Shown: positions 1 to 7,508 of the stretch, piece after piece
How positions within the stretch are numbered: the stretch's first letter is position 1
Layout of the letters: the number at the start of each line of letters is the position of its first letter
Origin: Prolixibacteraceae bacterium
GTDB taxonomy: Bacteria > Bacteroidota > Bacteroidia > Bacteroidales > Prolixibacteraceae
DNA length: 11,553 bases
Assembly: GCA_003516705.1 (NCBI GenBank)
Contig: DPCJ01000088.1
Span: forward strand, 1-11,553
Direction: 5' to 3'
Position numbers and translations under genes: made by a program
Notes under the pieces: model-generated
What the model saw: only the letters and a program-made list of their open reading frames with translations
Databases searched by the model: none
What the model was told of the DNA's origin: nothing

Positions 1-163
1 CCTGAACCAGTTCTTCTGCATCGGGCTTGTTTTTTAAATATGATTTGGCAAATTGAAAAATACGCGGAGCATACCGTTCAAACAGTTCCTGATAGGCGCG
101 TTTTTCTCCCGAATTTATTTTTCGTACCAATTCTGAATCATCGATATTCTCAAAAAGCCTCAA
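1..163 (-). CDS. ECF-type RNA polymerase sigma-70 factor, N-terminal fragment (runs off left edge)
   Basis: The minus strand reads without a stop from about base 163 to base 1, giving 54 residues plus one base. The translation has the hallmarks of region 2 of an extracytoplasmic-function sigma factor: an ...DDSELVRKINSGEKRAYQ opening at residues 8-25, then a LFERYAPRIFQFAKSYLKN helix at 27-45 and DAEELVQ at 48-54, which is the classic start of the core-RNAP-binding helix. Sigma factors of this family direct RNA polymerase to dedicated promoters, and in Bacteroidota they are often paired with a FecR-like anti-sigma factor and a SusC/SusD locus. The start is uncertain. There is no in-frame ATG between the upstream in-frame stop (about base 201) and the conserved part, so I chose TTG at 161-163; an ATT or ATA codon further up is possible. 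Region 4 and the rest of the gene lie outside the window. Family assignment is firm, target unknown. Confidence 0.82.
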   Translation of the reverse strand, partial: MRLFENIDDSELVRKINSGEKRAYQELFERYAPRIFQFAKSYLKNKPDAEELVQ

Positions 164-187
164 AGTAGAATCGTTTTTTGATTTTCG

Positions 188-218
188 TAAATGTATATGA
201 ATTTACAGGAAATTTCAA
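188..218 (-). promoter_or_regulatory. Candidate Bacteroidota sigma-ABfr promoter for the ECF sigma gene
   Basis: On the minus strand a TTG (216-218) is followed after 20 bases by TACATTTA (188-195). This matches the Bacteroidota pattern of TTG or TTTG near -33 and TAnnTTTG near -7, with one mismatch in the last base. Transcription would begin near base 181, leaving a leader of roughly 18 bases before the TTG start proposed at 163. The fit in position and spacing supports that start, but short AT-rich matches are easy to find by chance. Confidence 0.35.
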
Positions 219-304
219 TTGACAAAATCATGTTTAGTCACCATAAAAATGGACTCTTCTGTAATTAAGCAATTTACATAATTACGATTTCGATTTTATA
301 TCAC

Positions 305-337
305 AAAAAAAGCGGATTCACCACAAATCCGCTTTTT
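305..337 (-). terminator. Rho-independent terminator downstream of the GH20 gene (potentially bidirectional)
   Basis: A perfect inverted repeat AGCGGATT (311-318) and AATCCGCT (326-333) encloses a 7-base loop. The stem is extended by an A-run on the left (305-310) and a T-run on the right (334-337), so in either direction the hairpin is followed by U residues. It lies 14 bases beyond the TAA stop of the GH20 gene, in the right place to end that transcript and to isolate the ECF sigma gene that follows. Confidence 0.85.
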
Positions 338-350
338 CAAAATGATTTTC

Positions 351-1883
351 TTATTCCCAGGGAACCAGTTTTGATTTGTAATAGTCGATTTCAAGTGCTT
401 CAAAACGTTTTCCATGTTTTGCCAGCCTGAGTTTGTACTCTTCCCAATTGCGATTAGCCGGCGCAGTCCAGCCAATTTCGGCATAGCCGGGCAACCTCGG
501 AAAAACCATATATTCCACTTCGTCAATGTTGGTCACTGTTTCAGACCAGAGTGGCGCTTCAATGCCCAGTATTTGATCTTTTGTCAATCCGGGAACAAGT
601 GTATCAGCGCTCCACGAGTATCCTTTATCAACTTCAATATAGCCGGCCCAATGCAATCCGAGATGTGTTGTCGAGTCGTACTGCATATCAAGATAAGCTT
701 TTGATGCCGGAGAAATCAACACTTTTGCACCTTTTTCCAATCCTTTTGTAGTATTTTCAACGTCGGCCCAAAACTGAATTGTAGCTCCGGCAATGGGTGT
801 GGCGTTGGCAATCTCGTCCCAGCCAATTACTTTCTTGCCATATTTGTTTACAATTTCCTGCGCACGGTTAATCAGCATAATATAATCCAATGAATCGGTT
901 ACATGCGACTCGTCGCCGCCAATGTGAAACCACGGCCCCGGAGTGATTGCTGAAATTTCTCGTACCACATCATCGATAAACTGGTAGGTTACTTCCTTTT
1001 TAGCCCACAACGTACTGAACCCAACTTCGGTACCTGTGTACAATTCGGTGGCTTTATCGTTTTTATTGAGTTCGGCATACGAAGCCAGTGCAGCATTTGT
1101 GTGTCCCGGCATATCAATTTCGGGAATGATTGTGATGTTGCGTTCCAGAGCATAATTCACAAGTTTGGTATATTGTTCCTGTGTGTAAAAACCTCCGGCA
1201 CCACCGCCAACTTCAGTGCTTCCGCCAATTTCGGTAAGTTTAGGCCACGATTTGATTTCGATTCTCCAACCCTGGTCATCGGAAAGATGCAGGTGAAGTA
1301 CATTTATTTTGTACGCAGCAACATAATCAATCAGTTGTTTAACCTCTTCAACACTAAAAAAATGTCGGGCCACATCCAGCATCACACCGCGGAAAGCAAA
1401 ATCGGGATAATCGGTTACCGTTCCGGTTGCAATTACAGGAACTTCGCCTTCAGTAGTTTTTACTGGCAAAGTCTGCAACAATGTCTGAATTGCGTTGAAA
1501 ACTCCGGCAGGCTGATTGGCTTTTATTTCAACCAGTTCTTTGGCAATTACAAGTTCGTATCCTTCGTTTCCCAACTCAGGTTTTCCAGCCGAAAGCGAAA
1601 GGTAAATTCCGCTAACAGGAACTTCTCCCGAAGTTTTTACCTCGAAAGTTGCCCCGCTAATTTTTCCGAGTGATTCAGCCAGGTATTTCCCACTTTGTTC
1701 AAGTCCTTCCTGCACATTGATAACCGTGGCGCTTTCAAGTTTGAAAGCCTGACCGGTAGCAGTAACCGACACAGGTTTTGGGATAAATGGTATTTGTGAA
1801 AGATCGGTTTTAACCGAATTGCACGAGAAAAGAAACAGCATTCCGATAGCTGAAAAAAGTGTGATTAATCTGTAGTTCTTCAT
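351..1883 (-). CDS. GH20 beta-N-acetylhexosaminidase, lipoprotein
   Basis: This 510-residue protein is predicted to release terminal beta-linked GlcNAc or GalNAc from the non-reducing end of glycans by substrate-assisted catalysis. Residues 1-21 form a lipoprotein signal with a hydrophobic run ending in LFLFSC, so Cys21 is probably the lipidated N-terminus and the enzyme sits on a periplasmic or outer-surface membrane face. Residues about 31-158 match the GH20b accessory domain, and about 162-480 form the catalytic barrel: FRGVMLD at 164-170 (sugar-binding Arg165), HLHLSDDQGWR at 197-207, PEIDMPGH at 254-261, and HIGGDES at 320-326 with the catalytic Asp324-Glu325 pair. Trp372, Tyr397 and Trp446 are likely pocket aromatics. 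Length is typical for a single-domain GH20. It follows the heparinase-like gene by 62 bases on the same strand with no good terminator between, so co-transcription is likely. The TAA stop is followed by a strong terminator. Whether it prefers GlcNAc, GalNAc or a longer substrate cannot be told. Confidence 0.95.
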   Translation of the reverse strand: MKNYRLITLFSAIGMLFLFSCNSVKTDLSQIPFIPKPVSVTATGQAFKLESATVINVQEGLEQSGKYLAESLGKISGATFEVKTSGEVPVSGIYLSLSAGKPELGNEGYELVIAKELVEIKANQPAGVFNAIQTLLQTLPVKTTEGEVPVIATGTVTDYPDFAFRGVMLDVARHFFSVEEVKQLIDYVAAYKINVLHLHLSDDQGWRIEIKSWPKLTEIGGSTEVGGGAGGFYTQEQYTKLVNYALERNITIIPEIDMPGHTNAALASYAELNKNDKATELYTGTEVGFSTLWAKKEVTYQFIDDVVREISAITPGPWFHIGGDESHVTDSLDYIMLINRAQEIVNKYGKKVIGWDEIANATPIAGATIQFWADVENTTKGLEKGAKVLISPASKAYLDMQYDSTTHLGLHWAGYIEVDKGYSWSADTLVPGLTKDQILGIEAPLWSETVTNIDEVEYMVFPRLPGYAEIGWTAPANRNWEEYKLRLAKHGKRFEALEIDYYKSKLVPWE

Positions 1884-1945
1884 TTTTCTGATTTTTTATT
1901 GAATGGTAAAAATAAGGTTTTACACCGATTTTAGAACTTGCTTAA

Positions 1946-3862
1946 CTAATTTTCAGTAATCACAATCTCGTTTTTACCTTTGTTTTTCTGATTATTAGTG
2001 GTAAAAACCACCCTGGTAACGTTACTCCAGTAGCGTTTCAATCCGCTATCAGTTATTGTTGTAACTTCAATTTTTGGGGTCAGGTTTTTTGGATTAAAAG
2101 CTATATTCAATGCAAAACCTTCGCCTTCGAGTTTTAAAGTTCCTGGTGTAATTTCGGTGACTTTGCAACTGGTTACAAAATTCAGGGTCGAAGGTGCTAC
2201 CACTTTTTTCAGTTCGTAATTATCGCTTATAACGAATCTTTTCCCGCGTTCGAGTGTGTAACTTCGCACCCATTTTTTTACCTGAGCTTGTTCAGGATAT
2301 GCCTTAAAAATATCGGTGGAAAAAGTCGCTTTTTTTGCATCTGCAGTAAAAGCTGAGTTGGTTGCCACAAATTCGCGTCCGTCTTTTTGGTCAACCCCAT
2401 TGATTTTTGGCAGATTGTGGTACTGGCTCTGCATGGTCCAGATTTCGTAGCGGCGACTGCTGAAAGTTTTGGCAGTGTATGTTTCGCGGCCAATATCAAT
2501 CAGACAGGGTTTCCCGTTAAAATACAAAACACAGCTTCCCAAATCGTTGTGGTTATGACTTTCAGCATTGTGACCGCCTTTTGCAGCAAAAAAGAAACCT
2601 TCGGAAGAATTGGCTTTGTCACGGGCACCGGCAACCTGTAAATCGGGTAACCAGAAATCAAAAATCAACGCATTTTCGGCTTCAGCATTTTCAATTTCTT
2701 TCAGGTGCATCAACTGCATAAGCTGCTCATCGATTTTACCATCGGGAATTTCGGCTCCCCAATTCTGTTTTTTTGCCAGGAAAGCTCCAAACTTCTGCAT
2801 TACCGGGTCGTTGATATCTTTCCCGTAGCTGTAAATAATTTGCGGACGACCACCGGTTGTCGCGTCGGCGTCGGCAAAATTGATGAAATACGGATATTCG
2901 ATGTAAGCCTTGTAAACATAGCTTCCCATGTTTTTTATAAGCTGGCTTTCGTAAATATCGAATTGGCCGTTTGTGGCTCGTTTCAGCAAATCGAGGCATT
3001 GGTAAAGCGATGCTCCTGCCCTGCCCCAGTAACTCGGCCCCTCGTCACAACCGCCATCATTTGGGTAAATATTCACAAACTGGTCAAGCGATTTTACTAC
3101 TTTTTCCACTCCACTGATTTTTTTTGCCTGATCATCTTCTAAAATCAAAATGGCGGTAAGCATATTATGGTTTGTCCATGGATTCCAGTTATTTACCTCG
3201 CGACTGCCATCCAAACCCTGCCACCAGAAATCGCTGCGATTATAATATGGCAAAACCGCTTTGTACATGATTTCATCTTTTAACCGGGTCGAAATCAGCG
3301 GGTGGATTTTATTGAATTCGTCTTTAAACAAAAACCATGTCCACGAAAGGATGTTGGCAATTTCGCCCACACCCAAATCAATGGAGGGATTTTTTATATC
3401 CGGTAATCCGCTTGGTGTGGGCAAATGCGCCGACCAGCCCCACCAGGTTTGTTCGCTGTAATACCAAACTCCGTTAATTATCTGGTCGATAAAACGGCCT
3501 TTCCCTTCGGCCAGTTCACCCATTACGAGAGAGGTCAAAGCTGCGCGCGGTGCAGCATACACTTCCTGACGGCGGTCGCCCGAACGGATAATTTCGAGGT
3601 AATCTGTGGCTTTTACCACCGGCCAGTTGTAGCTGTCTGCCTTTTCAGCTTCGGCAATGTATTCATTCCTGATTTCAACCGGAAGGTTATTCCAGAAGTC
3701 CCTATTGTAATAATCAGGAAAACCTAAATCAGCAAAGTTTTTTACCAGCGATTGCTGAAGGTTTATTTCAGTTGCTTCTTTTTGCAACAAATCGCGCCTT
3801 TCCTTGGTAAATGCCGAAAAAGTGAAACTGAGGGCAACACAAATCATAAGAAATGTTTTCAT
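1946..3862 (-). CDS. Heparinase II/III family protein, putative secreted polysaccharide lyase
   Basis: This 638-residue exported protein has a signal peptide (residues 1 to about 19: hydrophobic MICVALSFTFSAF), a long helical part rich in aromatic residues (about 35-390, expected alpha/alpha toroid), and a beta-rich C-terminal half of the heparinase II/III type (about 400-635). The toroid carries WTNHN at 229-233 and DEGPSYWGRAG at 273-283; Asn231/His232 and Tyr278 sit in motifs that in related lyases hold the charge-neutralising and acid/base residues. The C-terminal part has HNAESHNHNDLGS at 431-443, LIDIG at 454-458 and YHNLPKING at 481-489. His438, Asp456 and His482 resemble the zinc-binding set of heparinase II, including the 18-residue gap between the first two. 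Such enzymes cut uronic-acid polysaccharides by beta-elimination. No specific PL family or substrate can be named from sequence alone. It starts 119 bases after the butyrate kinase stop, behind an A-rich leader, and precedes the GH20 gene in a probable two-gene unit. Confidence 0.82.
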   Translation of the reverse strand: MKTFLMICVALSFTFSAFTKERRDLLQKEATEINLQQSLVKNFADLGFPDYYNRDFWNNLPVEIRNEYIAEAEKADSYNWPVVKATDYLEIIRSGDRRQEVYAAPRAALTSLVMGELAEGKGRFIDQIINGVWYYSEQTWWGWSAHLPTPSGLPDIKNPSIDLGVGEIANILSWTWFLFKDEFNKIHPLISTRLKDEIMYKAVLPYYNRSDFWWQGLDGSREVNNWNPWTNHNMLTAILILEDDQAKKISGVEKVVKSLDQFVNIYPNDGGCDEGPSYWGRAGASLYQCLDLLKRATNGQFDIYESQLIKNMGSYVYKAYIEYPYFINFADADATTGGRPQIIYSYGKDINDPVMQKFGAFLAKKQNWGAEIPDGKIDEQLMQLMHLKEIENAEAENALIFDFWLPDLQVAGARDKANSSEGFFFAAKGGHNAESHNHNDLGSCVLYFNGKPCLIDIGRETYTAKTFSSRRYEIWTMQSQYHNLPKINGVDQKDGREFVATNSAFTADAKKATFSTDIFKAYPEQAQVKKWVRSYTLERGKRFVISDNYELKKVVAPSTLNFVTSCKVTEITPGTLKLEGEGFALNIAFNPKNLTPKIEVTTITDSGLKRYWSNVTRVVFTTNNQKNKGKNEIVITEN

Positions 3863-3981
3863 CGTTTTAGGTTTAGTTTTTTTAAATTGAACTGAAGTAA
3901 AATAACATCTTTTCAGAAAATAAAACCTCCTGAAATTGAATCGAAATTAAAATATTAGAGAAACAGAAAACGAAAATAAAA

Positions 3982-5061
3982 TCAGGATTTGTTTTTATAT
4001 TCTTTTGGCACCACCTCACCACGCGCCACCAGCAGTGCATTCATGGCGAGTGCTTCCAGTTCGTCTTCGCCGGGATACGAAAAAACGGGAGCGATGAAAC
4101 CCACTTTTTGATTCATGTACATTTCGAGATTTTTGTTAAAAGCCATGCCGCCGGTGAGCAGAATTGCATCTACATTTCCTTCGAGAACAACAGCCATTTC
4201 GCCAATGAGTTTGGCCACCTGGTAAAACAGCGCTTCCTGGTAAAAACGGGCTTTTTCATCGCCGCTGTCGGCTTTTTGCTGCACTTCCTGCGCGCTGTTG
4301 GTTCCCAGAAAACTCACAAAACCGCCCTCGCCCACCACCATTCTGTCAACCTCGCTTTTGGTGTACTTCCCACTAAAACAGGCAGCAATCAACTGACCGG
4401 CGGGCAGCGTTCCCGAGCGTTCGGGGCTAAACGGGCCTTCGCCGTTAAGCGCGTTGTTTACATCAATCACCCGGCCTTTTTTGTGCGCGCCTACCGAGAT
4501 TCCGCCGCCCAGATGCGCCACAATCAGATTGAGTTCTTCGTATTTTTTTCCTGTTTTTTTTGCGTGTGCCTTCGCTGTGGCTTTTTGATTGAGGGCATGA
4601 AAAATGGATTGCCTTGCAAAAAGCGAATGCCCCGAAACCCTCGCAACCGGTTCCAACTCGTCGGTTACCACGGGGTCGGCCATAAAAGCCTGAGCGTTCG
4701 GAATCTGTAGCGCAATAAAATCGGCCAGCAGCGGACCAAGATTACTGGCATGTTGCCCCATCACACCTTCGCGCAAATGCTGGAGCATCAGGTTATTTAC
4801 CCTGTAAATCCCCGACTCCACCGGATAAGTAAGACCACCGCGACCAATAATAAACTTCAGCGAATCAACCTCGATTCCTTCTTCCACCAGCGCATCAATA
4901 ATCAATCCCTTGCGGAAATCGAACTGGTCGATGATGGTTTCGTAATGAAAAAGGTCGTCGAAAGAGTGACGGATGGTTTTGTTCAACACACATTCGTTGT
5001 CGAAGTAAACCGCAAACTTGGTTGAGGTCGAACCCGGGTTGATGGCCAGTATCCGGTGCAT
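3982..5061 (-). CDS. buk: Butyrate kinase
   Basis: A 359-residue ASKHA-fold acid kinase, the usual length for butyrate kinases. It catalyses reversible transfer of phosphate between butyryl phosphate and ADP, giving butyrate and ATP in the cytoplasm. Visible motifs: NPGSTSTK at residues 8-15 (phosphate 1 loop), GRGG at 73-76, AHLGGGISVG at 182-191 (phosphate 2), GEGPFSPERSGTLP at 207-220 and LLTGGMAF at 301-308 (adenosine region), and a C-terminal YPGEDELEALAMNAL at 329-343. The NPGSTSTK and HLGGG forms and the short length favour butyrate kinase over acetate kinase (about 400 residues). The gene starts 2 bases after the ptb stop, so the two are almost certainly one operon and possibly translationally coupled. 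Members of this family may also act on isobutyrate, isovalerate or 2-methylbutyrate from branched-chain amino acids, and the direction cannot be read from the sequence. No butyryl-CoA synthesis genes are in the window. Confidence 0.95.
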   Translation of the reverse strand: MHRILAINPGSTSTKFAVYFDNECVLNKTIRHSFDDLFHYETIIDQFDFRKGLIIDALVEEGIEVDSLKFIIGRGGLTYPVESGIYRVNNLMLQHLREGVMGQHASNLGPLLADFIALQIPNAQAFMADPVVTDELEPVARVSGHSLFARQSIFHALNQKATAKAHAKKTGKKYEELNLIVAHLGGGISVGAHKKGRVIDVNNALNGEGPFSPERSGTLPAGQLIAACFSGKYTKSEVDRMVVGEGGFVSFLGTNSAQEVQQKADSGDEKARFYQEALFYQVAKLIGEMAVVLEGNVDAILLTGGMAFNKNLEMYMNQKVGFIAPVFSYPGEDELEALAMNALLVARGEVVPKEYKNKS

Positions 5062-5063
5062 AT

Positions 5064-5966
5064 TCAGCTTAACAATGAGGCCAGCGCCAGTGAGTTGAGC
5101 TTTGTCCGTTCGCTGTCGCCGCGCGACGAAACCACCACCGGCACTTTTGCACCCGCAATGATTCCCGACATTTCGGCGTTGGCTAATTTTGAGTTGGATT
5201 TATAAAAAACATTGGCCGCGTCGATATTCGGGAAAAGCAGACAATCGGCATCACCAGCTACAGGCGAGGTAAAACCTTTTACTTCGGCTGAATAGCGATC
5301 GAGCGCCACATCAAGCGCCATCGGGCCATCCACCAGCCCGCCTTCAATTTGTCCGTGTTCGTTCATTTTGGCAATGGTAGCGCCATCCATGCACGACTGT
5401 ATTGAAATGATAATCTGCTCGGTTGGTGCAATTACGGCCACTTTTGGTTCATCAATTCCCAGCCGGTGCGCAGTTTGAATCAGGTGGCCCGTCATCATGA
5501 TTTTTTGTCTCAGGTCGGGATATGGAATTACGGCAGCATCAGAAAAAATAAGCAGTTTATGGTAATTTACATTGTGCATTACCGAAACATGGAAAAGTGT
5601 TGAGTTAGACGGCAGCAACCCGTTTTCCTTTTTCAGCAGCACTTTCATAAACTTGTCTGTCGAAATGAGGCCTTTCATTACAAGGTCGGCTTCGCCGGCA
5701 TTTACAAGTTCAACCGCGCGGTCGGCGGCATCTTTGGCTGTGGGAGCATCCACAATCCGGTATTTTACCGGGTCGATTCCGAGGTTTTTCAAGGCTTGTA
5801 AAATCTCGGTGGTATCGCCTGTTAAAATGGGCGATACAAAACCCATTTTCACAGCTTCGTTTAAACCTTCAAGCGTGCTTTCGTCAACGCCGTTCACCAC
5901 CACCACGCGTTTTACTTGTCGCTGGCAGGCTGTTTCCAGCATATCGGTAAAATTTCTGATTTGCAT
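5064..5966 (-). CDS. ptb: Phosphate butyryltransferase (PTA/PTB family)
   Basis: A 300-residue cytoplasmic enzyme that exchanges CoA and phosphate on a short acyl group: butyryl-CoA + Pi to butyryl phosphate + CoA. Length and pattern fit phosphate butyryltransferase rather than the longer phosphate acetyltransferase. Recognisable segments are LVMKGLISTDKFMKVLL at 95-111, LLIFSDAAVIPYPDL at 138-152, GPMALDVAL at 214-222, and the C-terminal LFPNIDAANVFYK at 244-256 followed by a Gly-rich stretch and SSRGDSERTKLNSLALA at 280-296. It is the first gene of a ptb-buk pair, with the TGA stop separated from the buk ATG by only 2 bases. An exact TAnnTTTG promoter element lies 42 bases upstream. ATG at 5966 begins directly before the conserved N-terminus and follows an A-rich leader, as expected in this phylum. 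A role in branched-chain acyl-CoA metabolism is an alternative to butyrate fermentation. Confidence 0.95.
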   Translation of the reverse strand: MQIRNFTDMLETACQRQVKRVVVVNGVDESTLEGLNEAVKMGFVSPILTGDTTEILQALKNLGIDPVKYRIVDAPTAKDAADRAVELVNAGEADLVMKGLISTDKFMKVLLKKENGLLPSNSTLFHVSVMHNVNYHKLLIFSDAAVIPYPDLRQKIMMTGHLIQTAHRLGIDEPKVAVIAPTEQIIISIQSCMDGATIAKMNEHGQIEGGLVDGPMALDVALDRYSAEVKGFTSPVAGDADCLLFPNIDAANVFYKSNSKLANAEMSGIIAGAKVPVVVSSRGDSERTKLNSLALASLLS

Positions 5967-6007
5967 TTTTTCTTATTTTTTGCGCGAATTTAGACCAATC
6001 ACAGGTT

Positions 6008-6015
6008 CAAACTTA
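6008..6015 (-). promoter_or_regulatory. Candidate -7 promoter element for ptb-buk
   Basis: The minus strand has TAAGTTTG, an exact match to the Bacteroidota TAnnTTTG element. Transcription would start near base 6001, giving a leader of about 35 bases before the ptb ATG. The -33 region is poor: only GTTTCGG is present, a few bases further away than the usual 19-21-base spacing. The element lies between the upstream gene's terminator and ptb, which fits an independent ptb-buk transcript. Confidence 0.5.
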
Positions 6016-6094
6016 CAACATTTCTCAGGTTTTTAAGCCGAAACTTTGCTTTAAAAAGTGCCGGGTTTTAATCTGATTTTCAATAAGAAAAAAG

Positions 6095-6122
6095 AAAGCA
6101 GGAATGTAACTTTTCCTGCTTT
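6095..6122 (-). terminator. Rho-independent terminator after the T9SS-sorted protein gene
   Basis: AAAGCAGGAA (6095-6104) and TTCCTGCTTT (6113-6122) form a 10-bp perfect stem with an 8-base loop. On the minus strand the stem is followed by CTTTTTTC, the expected U-rich tail. It lies about 50 bases beyond the TAA stop of the 422-residue gene and upstream of the ptb promoter candidate, so it should separate the two transcripts. Confidence 0.8.
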
Positions 6123-6170
6123 TAAAATATTGAATTGTTAAAAATCCGACCGTTTGTGCCATTAAATTAA

Positions 6171-7439
6171 TTATTGCAAAATAATCCGTTTTGAAACCGC
6201 AGTTGTTTCATTTTTAAGTTCAAGAATATAAATGCCCGGTTTTGTGGCTGGCAAATCAAGTTGGTAACTCCCAGTTATTTCCGCTTCTTTAATGAGGACA
6301 ACCCGCCCCTGAATATCGGTTAACCGGAGCTGGTATCTATCCGCTTTACCCGTTGATATTGAAATTGTTACAAAATTATTTGTCGGATTGGGATAAACTT
6401 GAATAACATCATCATCGTTATTTTTGATAATTATACCGGTATTGATAAAATTTAATAAAACCTGTTTAAAAAAATCAACATTTACACCTTCTTCATCAAA
6501 ATAATAAAATTGAATCGCATAATTGCCAAGCCAGCTGCTCACTGATATATATTTTATAGAATCATTTACATACCAGTTTAAACTCCATTCCTCAACCGCC
6601 TTTTTTATTGATTCTGAATCACCTAAAATACATAAAGGGGTTCTTTTAACAGTACTGTTCAACTCTGCCGCTTTTTGCGCCGCATCATTATCAGAAAACT
6701 CAGCAATATCAATACTGAAAAATGAATTTTCTGCAGACCATTGTTCTCTCATTCCCAACACAAGGCTATCTTCATTTAAAATCCATTTCGAATCTTCGAT
6801 TTTATTTTTGCTGAACCCATGTTTTAAAAGAGTATCCTCTGATGAACTAACAACTATCTCAAAATCAGCAGAAGATATTTGTTCTTTCCTGAGCAAAGTA
6901 TCTTTGACTTTGTATTCCGTTGAAATACTATCATTAATTTTTTTCAATATCCTTTTTGAGACGTCGTTTATGGTTTTTCCTGCGGAAACAGGGTCTTCAA
7001 AAGGTTCAAATATGTGCAGCCCAACATTCCACTTTTGAAATATAACAGCAGTTCTGTCGGTCGAAGTCCATGATAAGTTTCCGGTCGGCTCTCCACCGGG
7101 GGAACCAAAAACATAAATACCGGCAAAAGACCTGGATAATTTTGATGTCTCTTCTATCGCATCAAATTCACTATTGTATTCATAATATTTAACATACAAA
7201 TACTGATCCCTGCCGATTTCTTTCCATTTCTGCTGGATACCTTCCTGCAACTGTTCACCTTTGTCGTTCCAAAGGTATAACGATTGGTCCTTCAACTCCC
7301 ATCCGGGAATATCGGTTGCTAAAAGCACATACTTTTCCTGGCAAAACAAATCGATAGGAGAAGATTGCAACAGCAGGAAGAAAATTTGCAATAATGCGAT
7401 GCTTTTTATTTGAAAAAAATTGAATAGAATGACCTTCAT
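6171..7439 (-). CDS. Secreted protein of unknown function with T9SS type A C-terminal sorting domain
   Basis: A 422-residue protein. Residues about 11-34 are a hydrophobic signal peptide for Sec export, probably cleaved near FCQ/EK at 32-36. Residues about 345-422 form a type IX secretion sorting domain: VYPNPTNNFVTIS at 348-360, LRLTDIQGRVV at 371-381, a LDLPATKPGIYILEL beta stretch at 394-408 and a basic SKRIILQ end at 416-422. The protein should therefore cross the outer membrane through the Por/T9SS machinery. I do not recognise the middle (35-340). It appears to hold two divergent copies of one module, about 38-170 and 192-332, each with a Trp/Gln-rich start, a paired-strand YLYVKYYEY or FFSIDIAEF segment followed by an acidic helix, and a later VGLHIFEPF or YAIQFYYFDEE strand followed by a helix. 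No catalytic motif is evident. The gene is visibly more A/T-rich than ptb, buk and acs. It has its own terminator; no clear promoter was found upstream. Confidence 0.85.
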   Translation of the reverse strand: MKVILFNFFQIKSIALLQIFFLLLQSSPIDLFCQEKYVLLATDIPGWELKDQSLYLWNDKGEQLQEGIQQKWKEIGRDQYLYVKYYEYNSEFDAIEETSKLSRSFAGIYVFGSPGGEPTGNLSWTSTDRTAVIFQKWNVGLHIFEPFEDPVSAGKTINDVSKRILKKINDSISTEYKVKDTLLRKEQISSADFEIVVSSSEDTLLKHGFSKNKIEDSKWILNEDSLVLGMREQWSAENSFFSIDIAEFSDNDAAQKAAELNSTVKRTPLCILGDSESIKKAVEEWSLNWYVNDSIKYISVSSWLGNYAIQFYYFDEEGVNVDFFKQVLLNFINTGIIIKNNDDDVIQVYPNPTNNFVTISISTGKADRYQLRLTDIQGRVVLIKEAEITGSYQLDLPATKPGIYILELKNETTAVSKRIILQ

Positions 7440-7508
7440 ATTAATGTTAATTTTTAATTGTCTTCACTCATTTATTTCGGCAAATAATCCATCCAAATAT
7501 TTCCCGAA

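Noticed and set aside
1884..1945. Weak inverted repeat GGTAAAA/TTTTACaCC between the lyase and GH20 genes as a terminator
   Set aside because: The stem is short, A/T-only apart from its ends, has a bulge and no following U-run; read-through from the lyase gene into GH20 is more likely.
3906..3931. AGGAGG on the minus strand (3926-3931) followed by an ATG 17 bases later
   Set aside because: The spacing is too long for a Shine-Dalgarno site, the frame ends after 8 codons, and genes in this phylum rarely rely on such sites.
414..5025. Many plus-strand open frames of 60-200 codons opposite the GH20, lyase, buk and ptb genes
   Set aside because: They lie wholly antisense to genes with clear family motifs, have no recognisable domain and no plausible start signals; they are shadows of the minus-strand codon pattern.
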